A stretch of 64,000 nucleotides of DNA from Bog-473 sp963736525 (lineage in GTDB: Bacteria; Actinomycetota; Acidimicrobiia; Acidimicrobiales; RAAP-2): positions 1 to 64,000 of the forward strand of contig CAVTPF010000001.1 of the NCBI GenBank assembly GCA_963736525.1. Direction: 5' to 3'. Below, one piece after another: positions 16,755-25,929 of this stretch. The position numbers and the translations under genes were made by a program. Each line of letters starts with the position of its first letter. The first letter of the stretch is position 1. A model generated the notes under the pieces. The model did no database searches, was not told the DNA's origin, and saw nothing but the letters and a program-made list of their open reading frames with translations.

Positions 16755-18860
16755 CTACGTGGTGGGGACGGCTCCGATGATGTTCGTGACGTGCACCCCG
16801 AGGCCGGGCAGCGAGCCCGCGAAGCCGGCGTCACCGAAGGAGAAGACCCCGCCGTCGTGCCCTATCAACCAGTACCCAGCGTCGTCCTGCGTGGGGACGA
16901 GGGAGGTGACGTTGGTGATGTGCACCCCCATCGTCGGCAGGTCTCCGTAGGAAACCGCATCCCCGTAGCTGGTAACCCTGCCGTCGGCGGCGACCAACCA
17001 GTAGCCGTTCCCGCTGTGCGTCGCCACCATACCCACCAACCAGTAGGTGAAGGCGGCCCCGTTCGACCCTCCGTAGTAGTGGGCGTCCCCGAGCGTGTAC
17101 ACCGAGCCGTCGGCGCCGATGAGCCAGTAGCCCTTGTTGGTGGCCGTCGGGGCGATCCCCACGATGTCGTTGACCGACACGTGCAGACCGGGGAGGGACT
17201 GCACGTAGGTGGCATCGCCGAAGGCGAAGACCCCGCCGTCCCGACCCACCAGCCAATAGCCCTTGTCCGTGGACGTGGGCACGATCGCCACGATGTCGCT
17301 CACGTGGATCCCAAGGCCGGGGAGGGATCCGACGTAGCCGGCGTCCCCGAAGGCGAAGACCCCGCCGTCATGCCCGACGAGCCAGTAGCCCTTCTGATCG
17401 AGCGTGGGCACGATCCCCACGATGTCGTTCACGTGGATGCCGAGGCCGGGCAGCGATCCGTAGAACCCGGACCCTCCGGTTGGGAACACGAAGACCCCAC
17501 CGTCGGAGCCCACCATGTCGTAGCCGCCGGCAATGGAGGCCTTCGTCGAGGCGTACGTGTACTGGTCCTGCGCCACGACGGGGCTGGTCCCACCGGTGGC
17601 CGTGACCGTCACGTTCACGGTGCCGGAGCCCGGCGGGACGACGGCCGCGAGAGAGGTGTCCGAGAGCACGTTGAAGCTGGTGGCCGGCGTCGAGCCGAAG
17701 TCCACGGAGGTCGCGCCGGTCAGGCCCGTCCCCGTGATCAACACCGTCGTGCCACCGCCGGTGGGACCGGAGTTCGGGGCGACCGAGGACACCGTGGGCC
17801 CTGTTGTGTAGATGTACTGGTCGGCCTGCACGGTCGGCGTCGACCACCCCCCGGGGACCACCACCGTCACGTCAACGGTGCCCGCGCCCGGCGGGGCGAC
17901 GGCGGTCAGCGTGTTGTCAGAGACCCCGGTGAAGTTGGCCTGCGTCGAGCCGAAGTACACGGCGGTGGGGTTGGTCAGGCCGGTCCCGGTGACCGTCACC
18001 GTGTTACCCCCACCGGTTGGTCCGGCACCAGGCGAGACCGAGGTGACCGACGGGGCGCCGAGCGCAAAGATCACTCCGACCTCGGTCGAAACCGCTGCCG
18101 AGGGAATATTACAGCTCGGCGCATACGGGGTATTCGGGGACAGTGCGCCGTTGTACAAGAAGCAGTTCGATTCCCCGGTCAGGCCGTACGAGAAGCCGGG
18201 CGTGGATCCCGGCGTTGCCGCGGTCTCCTCCTCCGACGCTCCCCAATAAAGCTGGGCGGCGGCGTTCGAGCCACTGGTCAGACTCGGCCACTGCGCTGTG
18301 TTCGAGACCCCCCCGGATGCCCCGCCTTGGGTGACTTGCGACCAGGGCAATTGGGATCCCGAGGTGAACGAGTCCACGATGAGCTCGATCGAGTCGCTGG
18401 CCACCGACCCCGAATAGTTGATGTTGATGGTCGACGGCCCTGTGCCAGTCACGACACCCCACCAGACCTCGAAGTACAACGTGTCGGTACCGCTGTTGGG
18501 GTATTTAATAGCCGGTTGCCAGTCGCCGACGTTGACGTCCGACACGGAGGCGATCGAGATGGCCGTCGTGTGCACCTGCATTGACAGGACGACCAGGTCG
18601 CCCACGTGCTGTGGGTCGATTGCGATGGAGCTGTTCCCGATTGACTCGCTGCTCTGTGGGAAGCTCGCGGCCTCGCTGATGCTGCCGGTTGACTGCACCC
18701 GCGGCGAGACTGCGGGGACCGCGGGAGCCGGTGCCGCCCCGACCGCCGGTCTGGGCAGGGCTATCACCAGCGTCGCGACCAGCAGCGCCGCGCCACAGGC
18801 CGCGGTCAACAACCGACGGATAACTGCCCTCTGTGTTCCGGCCGTCTGGAGACCCGCCAC
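16755..18860 (-). CDS. Secreted IPT/TIG protein with six-fold C-terminal repeat (copy 1)
   Basis: 701 residues from GTG 18860. A signal peptide (basic, then hydrophobic to VGAAPA, ~17-45) is followed by a ~200-residue beta-rich domain of unknown type. Two IPT/TIG immunoglobulin-like domains come next (VTSVSPGAGPTGGGNTVTVT and VSSVAPNSGPTGGGTTVLIT). The last ~280 residues are six copies of a ~43-residue unit with core GYWLVGxDGGVFAFGDAxY and GSLPGLGIHVxDIVGIVPT. Six units with a recurring Trp and Asp-Gly turn would suit a six-bladed beta-propeller (inference). No sortase or anchor signal seen. Paralogue of the next gene. Repeat proteins of this kind are known as hypothetical surface proteins in actinobacteria; their function is unknown. 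Confidence 0.8.
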   Translation of the reverse strand: MAGLQTAGTQRAVIRRLLTAACGAALLVATLVIALPRPAVGAAPAPAVPAVSPRVQSTGSISEAASFPQSSESIGNSSIAIDPQHVGDLVVLSMQVHTTAISIASVSDVNVGDWQPAIKYPNSGTDTLYFEVWWGVVTGTGPSTININYSGSVASDSIELIVDSFTSGSQLPWSQVTQGGASGGVSNTAQWPSLTSGSNAAAQLYWGASEEETAATPGSTPGFSYGLTGESNCFLYNGALSPNTPYAPSCNIPSAAVSTEVGVIFALGAPSVTSVSPGAGPTGGGNTVTVTGTGLTNPTAVYFGSTQANFTGVSDNTLTAVAPPGAGTVDVTVVVPGGWSTPTVQADQYIYTTGPTVSSVAPNSGPTGGGTTVLITGTGLTGATSVDFGSTPATSFNVLSDTSLAAVVPPGSGTVNVTVTATGGTSPVVAQDQYTYASTKASIAGGYDMVGSDGGVFVFPTGGSGFYGSLPGLGIHVNDIVGIVPTLDQKGYWLVGHDGGVFAFGDAGYVGSLPGLGIHVSDIVAIVPTSTDKGYWLVGRDGGVFAFGDATYVQSLPGLHVSVNDIVGIAPTATNKGYWLIGADGSVYTLGDAHYYGGSNGAAFTYWLVGMVATHSGNGYWLVAADGRVTSYGDAVSYGDLPTMGVHITNVTSLVPTQDDAGYWLIGHDGGVFSFGDAGFAGSLPGLGVHVTNIIGAVPTT

Positions 18861-18978
18861 GTCCGTCCTCGTCCCTAACTAGGTTTGGGTCGCGGCGGTG
18901 CCTCTCCCGTGACGCCGCCTATCCCCGACTCTGGTACCGCAGCCCACCTGCCCGACTCCTCCCGGTCTGCGTCGCCGC

Positions 18979-21081
18979 CTATGCGGTCGGAACTGCTCCG
19001 ACGATGTTGTTGACGTGGATCCCCAAGCCCGGCAGCGACCCCGCGAAGGAGGCGTCGCCGAACGCGAAGATCCCGCCGTCGTGCCCGATCAGCCAGTACC
19101 CAGCACTGTCCTGGGTGGGGACGATCGAGGTGATGTTGCTGACACTGACCCCCAGCGTAGGCAGGTCGCCGTGGGAGGTCGCACCGCCGAAGTTCCAGAC
19201 CTTGCCGTTGGCGGCCACCAACCAGTACCCGTTGCCGCTATGGGTGGCCGCGATCCCGGTCAGGTAGGAGGAGCTCCCGAGCGCATTGCCGTAGTACTGG
19301 GCGTCCCCGAAGGCGAAGACCGCCCCGTTGGCCTGAAGCATCCAATAGCCGTTGCCCGTGGCGGTGGGCGCGATCCCCACGATGAAGTTCGTCGAGATGT
19401 GCAGGCCGGGCAGCGATCCGACGTAGTTGGCGTTCCCGAAGGCGAAGACGCCGCCGTCCGAGCCGACCAGCCAGTAGCCCTTGTCCGTGGACGTGGGCAC
19501 GATTCCGACGATGTTGCTGACGTGGATCCCGAGCCCCGGCAGCGATCCGATGTAGCTGGCGTCCCCGAAGGCGAACACGCCGCCGTCCGAGCCGACCAGC
19601 CAGTAGCCCTTCTGATCGGCGGTGGGAACCATCCCGACGATGTTGTTGACGTGGATCCCGAGGCCCGGCAGCGACCCGTAGAACCCGGTTCCTCCGGTCG
19701 GGAAGACGAACACTCCCCCGTCGGAGCCGACCATGTCGTAGCCGCCGGTGGAGGGGGTGACATAGGTGTACTTGTCTCCCGCAACAGCCGGGCTGGTTCC
19801 ACCGACGGTCGTGACGGTGACGTCCACCGTGCCGGTGCCGGCCGGGGCGACGGCGGTGAGCGAGGTGCCCGAGAGCCACGTTGACGCCGGTCGCCGGCGT
19901 CGAGCCGAAGTCCACGGCGGTGGCCCCGGTCAGGTTGGTCCCGGTCACCGTGACCGAGGTCCCCCCGCTCGGTGGCCCCGATGTGGGGGAGATCGACGTC
20001 ACCGTCGGGCCGTTCGTGTAGGTGTACTGGTCGCCCGCCACGATGGGGCTGGTCCCACCGGAGGTGATCACGGTCACGTCCTGGGTGCCGGTGCCGGCCG
20101 GTGCCACGGCGGTGAGCGAGGTGTCCGAGACCACGGTGACGCTGGTCGCCGGCGTCGAGCCGAAGTCCACGGCGGTGTCATCGGGGCCGGCACCGTTCAG
20201 GTTGGTCCCGGTGACGGTCACCGTCGTGCCCCCGGCCGTCGGTCCGGCGGCCGGCGAGACACTGGTCACCGTCGGGGCGTTCACCCAGGTGATCGTGACG
20301 GGAGTCGAAACTGCCGTGAGGGTTGCCAACAGGACCCGATGGACAAGGCGGGGTCCCGTGCAACTGTCGAACTCGGCCACGTAACGAAAAGTTCCGGCCG
20401 ACGACTCCGTCACGGTCGTATCGAGGACGGTCTGAGCTGGTCCCTGACCCCTCCTGGTGCGTTAGCAGCGTAGGAGCAGTGGCGTTGGTCACGTCGAAGA
20501 GCGAGAGTCCGTACGAGGTTGGACAGACGCTTGTCTCGCTCGTACCCGTCAGGGTCACTTCCGTGCCTACAGGGACAGCCGTCGAGGCCGCAGTCGGGGA
20601 CGTGATCGTCAGTAGGTTTGGGCCCGTTGTCGTGTTGTAGGTGTAGGTGAACTCATCATCCACGCCGGTGGCGCTCGTGTCCGCCGCCGGTGGTCACGGT
20701 GACGTCCACGGTGTTGCCCACGATGTTGGCCGCCAGCGCCGGCGACGTGGCCGTGATGCTGGTATCGGTATTCACCGTGACGCCGGTGGCGGGCACACCG
20801 CCGAAGTCCACCGCCGTCTCGCCGGTGAACCCGCTTCCGACGATGGCCACGACGGTCCCGCCGGTCGTCGGGCCGTTGTCGGCAGTCACGGAGGTGACCA
20901 CCGGCGTCCCGGCCGCCGCCGCCGGCCCCGCCGTGGCCAGGACGACACCGGCCGGGAAGGCGATCGTGAGCCCCGCCAGGGCGACTGCGCCCTTCAGGAA
21001 ACGTCCCCCATGCCGGGTGCGCCAAGCCACCGTGTGGCCCTTCCCGTCTGCAACCGGGCCATTCCCTGCACTCTGTGCCAT
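18979..21081 (-). CDS. Secreted IPT/TIG protein with six-fold C-terminal repeat (copy 2), three apparent frameshifts
   Basis: Reads as one protein of about 700 residues once three single extra bases are removed, near 20,680, 20,435 and 19,875. Start ATG 21081, signal peptide (~28-58, ending PAAAAG), one IPT/TIG domain (VTSVTADNGPTTGGTVVAIV), a ~100-residue beta region (FTYTYNTTTGPNLLT), two further IPT/TIG domains, then six copies of the GYWLVG...DGGVFAFGDA unit as in the neighbouring gene. The ends of the fragments join without loss of residues, so the shifts look technical rather than decay. Tandem and co-directional with copy 1 (118 bases apart), implying a duplicated surface protein pair. 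Confidence 0.75.
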
Positions 21082-21260
21082 TCCGTCATCTCCGTTAGAA
21101 AAAGGTGGACTTTGGAAGAGACGCCGCCATTTTTGAAGCTGTCACAGGCTGCGATCGACCGGGACGGTGCTGGACGCTATCGATCGCAATAGGGGTTCGT
21201 CAAACGATCGTTGACCGCGTCCCGGAAGGATGGGATCGAGACCAGACGATGCACAACGGA

Positions 21261-21366
21261 CTGACAACGGCGTCACATTTGCCCAATTCGCCGACAACGG
21301 CGTCATACATGGACAACGTTCTGACAACGGCGTCACACGGGCACGACGTTCTGACAACAACCTGAC
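21261..21366. repeat. 30-bp direct repeats upstream of the glycosidase gene
   Basis: CTGACAACGGCGTCA-type cores begin at 21261, 21291, 21321 and 21351, an exact 30-bp period of 3.5 units; the second half of each unit varies. The array sits in the ~400-bp divergent gap between the TIG gene and the glycosidase. Spacing of about three helical turns would put all cores on one face of DNA, as in operator arrays. Confidence 0.75.
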
Positions 21367-21476
21367 AACAGACACGACAGCGGCGACCGGTGGACCGAAC
21401 CATGCGACGCCGCTCCCTCTGGAGCCGGTCGCGCCGGCCGGGGCCCGATGGGCTATCCACGCCAAGGAGCGGTACG

Positions 21477-22541
21477 TTGGCTCCAATGCTCTGGCGCACT
21501 CGTCGCCGTGCACGACACGCCCGCCGCGCCCACCGGCGACGAGCGCGCAGGGTCCTCCTGGGCGCGATGGTCGCCGGCACGCTGCTCGTGGTCGGCACGC
21601 TCCTCCCACCGCTCCTCGCGCGTGGAGGGGGCGGCCCGACCGCCGCCTCCACCAGCGGCGCGAGCCTCGGCGTGTACGTCAACGCGGGCTGCCCGTCATG
21701 CATCACCACCTTCGCGAGCGAGATCGACGACCCCGGCCTGCACTACGTGATGGACTTTCTCAACGGCGCGTCGTGGTCGACGATCTCGAACCCGTCGTGG
21801 CTTCTCTCGCAATGGGCGAACGCCCACTACGAGATCATCTGGGGCGTGCCGATGTTGCCGAACAGCGGGAGCACGCTGGCCGAAGGTGCAGCCGGTGACT
21901 TCAACAAGAACTTTGTGACCCTCGCGCAGAATTTCGTCGCCAGCGGGCAGAGCGATGCGATCATCCGATTGGGCTGGGAGTTCAACGGCAGCTGGGTCCC
22001 GTGGTCGGCCGACGGGCAGCAGGCCAACTTCATCGCCTACTGGCACAACATCGTGACCGCAATGCGATCAGTGCCCGGTGCGAACTTCCGCTTCGAATGG
22101 AACCCGGCGGCGGGCGACGACGGCGTGGGGAACCTGACGACCTACTACCCCGGCAATGCATACGTCGACTACATCGGCCTCGACGTGTACGACACGTCGT
22201 GGGGCTACTACCCCGGCGCGCAAGCCAACTTCGACCACATCGAGACCGAGCCCTACGGCCTGAACTGGGTGGCGTCGTTCGCCACGCTGCAGAACAAACC
22301 GATCGTGCTGCCCGAATGGGGCCTGGGCTGGGGGGCGAGCGCCCCGGACAGCGGGCCGGTCTCCGACCCCGGCAAGCAGACGTGCGGCGGCGACAACCCG
22401 ACCTTCATCATCGACATGGCCAAGTGGATCGCGACGCACAACGTGTTCGAGGCCACGTACTGGGACTACGGCACGAGCAGTTTCGACAACGGCGCCAACT
22501 CCAACAGTGCCGCCGCCTTGACGGATCAGTTCGGCAGCTGA
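21477..22541 (+). CDS. Secreted GH26-like glycoside hydrolase
   Basis: 354 residues. The start is taken as TTG 21477 because AAGGAG lies seven bases upstream (21464-21469); ATG 21486 is the alternative. A very Arg-rich start and a hydrophobic helix (~25-50) form a signal/anchor. The catalytic domain resembles GH26 beta-mannanase/endoglucanase-like enzymes: RLGWEFNGSW carries the probable acid/base Glu, IVLPEWGLGW the probable nucleophile Glu, and YWDYG lies near the end. Probably cleaves a beta-linked glycan of the wall or exopolysaccharide. Placement among acyltransferase and surface-repeat genes supports a role in surface carbohydrate turnover (inference). Confidence 0.8.
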   Translation: MAPMLWRTRRRARHARRAHRRRARRVLLGAMVAGTLLVVGTLLPPLLARGGGGPTAASTSGASLGVYVNAGCPSCITTFASEIDDPGLHYVMDFLNGASWSTISNPSWLLSQWANAHYEIIWGVPMLPNSGSTLAEGAAGDFNKNFVTLAQNFVASGQSDAIIRLGWEFNGSWVPWSADGQQANFIAYWHNIVTAMRSVPGANFRFEWNPAAGDDGVGNLTTYYPGNAYVDYIGLDVYDTSWGYYPGAQANFDHIETEPYGLNWVASFATLQNKPIVLPEWGLGWGASAPDSGPVSDPGKQTCGGDNPTFIIDMAKWIATHNVFEATYWDYGTSSFDNGANSNSAAALTDQFGS

Positions 22542-22554
22542 TCCTCGCAAGTCG

Positions 22555-23721
22555 CTACAGCCGGTACAACCGCGCTGCGTTCTCGCCGAGGATCTTGCGC
22601 TGCACGTCGGGCGAGAGGGTCGACATCTTGTCCGCCACGGTGTCGAGCGGCTTGGGGTAGAGACACGTCGGGTGCGGGAAATCGGTCTCGAACAGCACGC
22701 TGTCCTCACCCACCGAGGCAATGAGGGCGGGCACGTTGTTCTTCTCGAACCAGAACGTGGCGTAGAGGTTGCGCCGGAAGTACTCCGACGGGAGCATCGA
22801 CATGTGCGCCAGCTGCTTGGGGGCGTTCTCGGACATCTCGTAGTCGAGGGCCTCGAGGATGAAGGGGATCCAACCCACGCCGCTCTCCACGGAGACCATC
22901 TTCAGCGTCGGGTGCCGATCGAGCATGCCGCTCAGGATGATGTTCGTCACGACCCGGGCGTTCCCGATGAAGAGGAGCGTCCCCCCGATCGCGAGCTTGG
23001 TGTCCTCGTCCTGCGACTCCCAGGGGTAGGTACCGAAGTACGTCATGGTGGTGAGGCTGGCGCCGATGTGGAAGTGGACAGGCAGCTGCAGGTCGGCGCA
23101 CACCTCCCACAGGGGGTCCCAGGCCCGGTTGGCCAGGTCGGGCGCGCCCAGGTCTTGCGGGTCCGAGGTCATGTTGACGCCGCGCAGATCGAGCCCGGCC
23201 ACCCGCTTCGCCTCGGCCACGCACGCCCCGGGGTCCCAGGCCGGCAGCACGGGCATGGGCAGCAGACGCCGGCCGGAGTCGGCCTGCACCTCTGCCATGG
23301 CGTCGTTGTAGATCTGCACGCACAACAGCCGCAGCTCGGGGTCCTTCACGACGTCGGAGATCCCCTGGCCTCCGAGCCCGATGGAGTTGGGGAAGCAGAC
23401 CTGGGCCCAGATGCCCGAGTCGTCCATGACCTCGATCCGGGCCTTGGGGTCGTAGGCACCGAGGTGGATCCGGTCGATGGTCCACTCGTAGAGCGCCTCG
23501 AGCGCCCGGCCCTTCCCGCCCTCGCGGTCGATGACCCCGCCACCGCCCGCGAAGCCCAGCTCGGCACCGTCGACCACCCACATGGGGCGACCGTCGATCT
23601 CCTCGACCCGGGGCACCCGGTCGGCGTACTTCGACGGCGCCCGGCTGGTCCACAGGTCGTGGGCCTCGGTCAGGTGGGTGTCGGCATCGATCACCCGCAG
23701 CCCCTCCAGCGCAAGAGCCAT
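22555..23721 (-). CDS. Amidohydrolase_2 family metal-dependent hydrolase
   Basis: 388-residue TIM-barrel enzyme of the ACMSD/amidohydrolase_2 group. DADTHLTE at the N-terminus gives the metal-binding D-x-H-type start, PVHFHIG a middle His, and FETDFPHPTCLYP the late Asp. VGWIPFILEALDYE is typical of the group. Members decarboxylate or hydrolyse aromatic and related carboxylic acids; the reaction here is unknown. Lies just downstream of, and on the same strand as, the MFS transporter (115 bases), so the pair may import and degrade a compound. Confidence 0.85.
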   Translation of the reverse strand: MALALEGLRVIDADTHLTEAHDLWTSRAPSKYADRVPRVEEIDGRPMWVVDGAELGFAGGGGVIDREGGKGRALEALYEWTIDRIHLGAYDPKARIEVMDDSGIWAQVCFPNSIGLGGQGISDVVKDPELRLLCVQIYNDAMAEVQADSGRRLLPMPVLPAWDPGACVAEAKRVAGLDLRGVNMTSDPQDLGAPDLANRAWDPLWEVCADLQLPVHFHIGASLTTMTYFGTYPWESQDEDTKLAIGGTLLFIGNARVVTNIILSGMLDRHPTLKMVSVESGVGWIPFILEALDYEMSENAPKQLAHMSMLPSEYFRRNLYATFWFEKNNVPALIASVGEDSVLFETDFPHPTCLYPKPLDTVADKMSTLSPDVQRKILGENAARLYRL

Positions 23722-23836
23722 CGTCCCTCCCAGTTCGGTGACGGGTCACCACCCTACGACCTCGTGTACGGCGGTGCCCGGGAGGCGGATGGAGACCGAA
23801 GACCATCCGTGCAGCGGGCTCCGGGCGGAGCTGGCG

Positions 23837-25675
23837 CTACCCGACCGCGGCGGGCTCCCGCCTCAGCTTGGCCAGCTCCTCCTCGACCATCTGTTCGCGC
23901 TCGGCGAGGTCTCGGCGCGCCGCCCGCGGGCTCCAGCGGCCCCGCATGAAGAAGATGAGGATGGTGAAGATGAACTGACCGATGAGGCAGACCGTCCACC
24001 ACCGCTTCCACTCGCCCGGGGAGGTCTTCTGGGCCGGCACCAGCTTCTGCTCCGCGACCAGCAGACCGGCCAGGTTCTGCGAGTGCACGCCCACCTTGGT
24101 GGCGATCTCCGCCTGGCTCACCGGCTGACCCTTTTGAATGGCCAGCGCCAGCGGGTTGTAGGCGAGCAGCCCCTGCACCTGCGGGTTGGACAAGCCGCCG
24201 GCCGCGGCCAGCGCCTTGAGGAGGTTGTGCGTCGAGTTGCAGCCGCTCAGGATCTTGGCCAGCGTCTCGGGCCCTGCCTCCTTCGTGGCCCGCAGCGCGG
24301 TGATGATCGAGGCCGGCGCCGGGGTTGTGGCGCAGGCGGCTGGTGACGTGGACGGGGCATAGGGCTCGGCGGACTGAATGGCCTGCAGCGCGGTGGCGGC
24401 GGTCTGGTTGTCCACCAGGACGGTGGAGGTCGTGATCACGTAGGGGAGCACCAGGAAGGACAGCGCGACGGTGATGCGCAGGATCCATCCCCAGACGGCA
24501 AGGCCCGACGCGGTGAGCGCCGGGTTGTGCGACTCGACCTGCTCGGTGTAGTTGGCCATCCACGGCGAGTACGCGAACGCGATCGAGACGGCCAGCAGTA
24601 CCACCACCAAGACGTTGGAGTAGTACCCGGTGTGCGCGTGGTTCGTCTGCTCGATGAGGAACCCCATCATCACCATGGCGCAGATCGCCCCGACGAGCAT
24701 GAAGGGCTTGCGCACCCGCGCCCAGTCGGAGAGCAAGCCCGCCACGACGAGCCCGCCGGAGAGGAACGCGGCGAGCCAGACGTTGATCCCGTTGGCCTGC
24801 GGTGTGGTGCGGTTGAACGTGACGACCCAGTAGATCGTCAGCACGCTCACCGAGGCGTAGTAGAAGAGCAGGAAGACCGAGATGGCGATGGAGGAGGAGA
24901 TCAGGTCGAGCTTCATCATGGAGCGGATCGGGTGGGCGGTGGCCTTCTCGACGTCGATGCCCCTCGCCCGCGCCTCAATGAGGGCCCGCTCACGTTCGCT
25001 GACCATGAGCTGGTCGCGCAGCTGCGGTGAGAGCTCGCGCAAGAAGAAGAACGAGATGACGACGACGCCCATGCACACGAGCCCCGAGATGATGAACTGG
25101 TCCTGCCAGGGCGCCAGGTGGCTGAGGGTGTGCGTGGCGACCAGGCTGGCGGCCAGGGCGCCCATGGAGGGGCCGATCGCCCAGAACCCCATTGCCGCGC
25201 CACGACCCATCTGGGGTGAGAAGTCCCGCATCAGCGCGGGCGTCGAGACGAGGATGACGCCCTCGACGAAGCCGATGATGCAGTAGGAGAAGGAGAACCA
25301 GAACTTGTCGCTGATGTGGGGGATGGCGAAGAGCTGGATCAGCGCCACGGTCAGCGTCCCGTAGATCGTGAGGTTGGCGCGCCCGATCTTGTCGGACAGG
25401 CCACCGATGAACGCACTGAAGGCGCCGATGGCGTTGGACACCACGAGCAGGTACAAGAAGTACCGGAACGACATGTGGTAGTAGGGCAGCAACAGCGGCG
25501 TCACCGCCCCCTCCACGTAGTAGAGGTAGTACAGCATGATCGTGGTCAGCACCACGATGGAGAGGTAGCCGAGCCGCGGCACGGTGTCGGGGTACTTGTG
25601 GAGCTGGCGCCTCCCCAGCGCGTTGGCCAGTCCGTGCTGGGCGGGAACCGGCGCCGTCGCCGTCCTCGTCGTCAT
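23837..25675 (-). CDS. MFS transporter with large C-terminal loop
   Basis: 612 residues, about 12 membrane helices. The A-loop motif between helices 2 and 3 reads GGLSDKIGRANLT and a second copy GLLSDWARVRKPF follows mid-protein. Between the last two helices there is an unusually long ~140-residue segment (from about VLVDNQTAATAL to SPGEWKRWW) with two cysteines, presumably extracytoplasmic. A final helix and a charged cytoplasmic tail follow. Probably takes up or exports an organic acid with the amidohydrolase next door; substrate unknown. Confidence 0.85.
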   Translation of the reverse strand: MTTRTATAPVPAQHGLANALGRRQLHKYPDTVPRLGYLSIVVLTTIMLYYLYYVEGAVTPLLLPYYHMSFRYFLYLLVVSNAIGAFSAFIGGLSDKIGRANLTIYGTLTVALIQLFAIPHISDKFWFSFSYCIIGFVEGVILVSTPALMRDFSPQMGRGAAMGFWAIGPSMGALAASLVATHTLSHLAPWQDQFIISGLVCMGVVVISFFFLRELSPQLRDQLMVSERERALIEARARGIDVEKATAHPIRSMMKLDLISSSIAISVFLLFYYASVSVLTIYWVVTFNRTTPQANGINVWLAAFLSGGLVVAGLLSDWARVRKPFMLVGAICAMVMMGFLIEQTNHAHTGYYSNVLVVVLLAVSIAFAYSPWMANYTEQVESHNPALTASGLAVWGWILRITVALSFLVLPYVITTSTVLVDNQTAATALQAIQSAEPYAPSTSPAACATTPAPASIITALRATKEAGPETLAKILSGCNSTHNLLKALAAAGGLSNPQVQGLLAYNPLALAIQKGQPVSQAEIATKVGVHSQNLAGLLVAEQKLVPAQKTSPGEWKRWWTVCLIGQFIFTILIFFMRGRWSPRAARRDLAEREQMVEEELAKLRREPAAVG

Positions 25676-25834
25676 GTTCGATCACCTCTCCCGCGGTCGG
25701 GCGGCCCGATGCCCCCCACGGTCCCCCCGGACCGGCCACGGCGTCGGACCGCCACTGATGCTACGACCAGGCGACGCGGACATGAAGGGACCAATGACAC
25801 TTTGTGCGATCGGGTCCGGCCGGGACGGCGCACA

Positions 25835-25854
25835 ATGGGGACTTCCGGCTCTAT
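25835..25854. promoter_or_regulatory. Candidate DosR-type box upstream of the WS/DGAT genes
   Basis: ATGGGGACTTCCGGCTCTAT matches the known DosR palindrome (TTSGGGACTWWAGTCCCSAA) at 13 of 20 positions with an intact left half (GGGGACTT). It stands about 75 bases before the first WS/DGAT start, and a weaker GGGAC-containing sequence lies near 25,787. Short degenerate motif, so low confidence. Confidence 0.3.
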
Positions 25855-25929
25855 GACCGTAGGGGGAGAGGTCCGACAATCGCTGGTAGTCGTAGGGGGT
25901 GGTATCCCGTGGGAGCAGTCGAGCCCGAC

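Noticed and set aside
21261..21366. CRISPR array
   Set aside because: Conserved part is only ~15 bp, variable part ~15 bp, 3.5 units and no cas genes.
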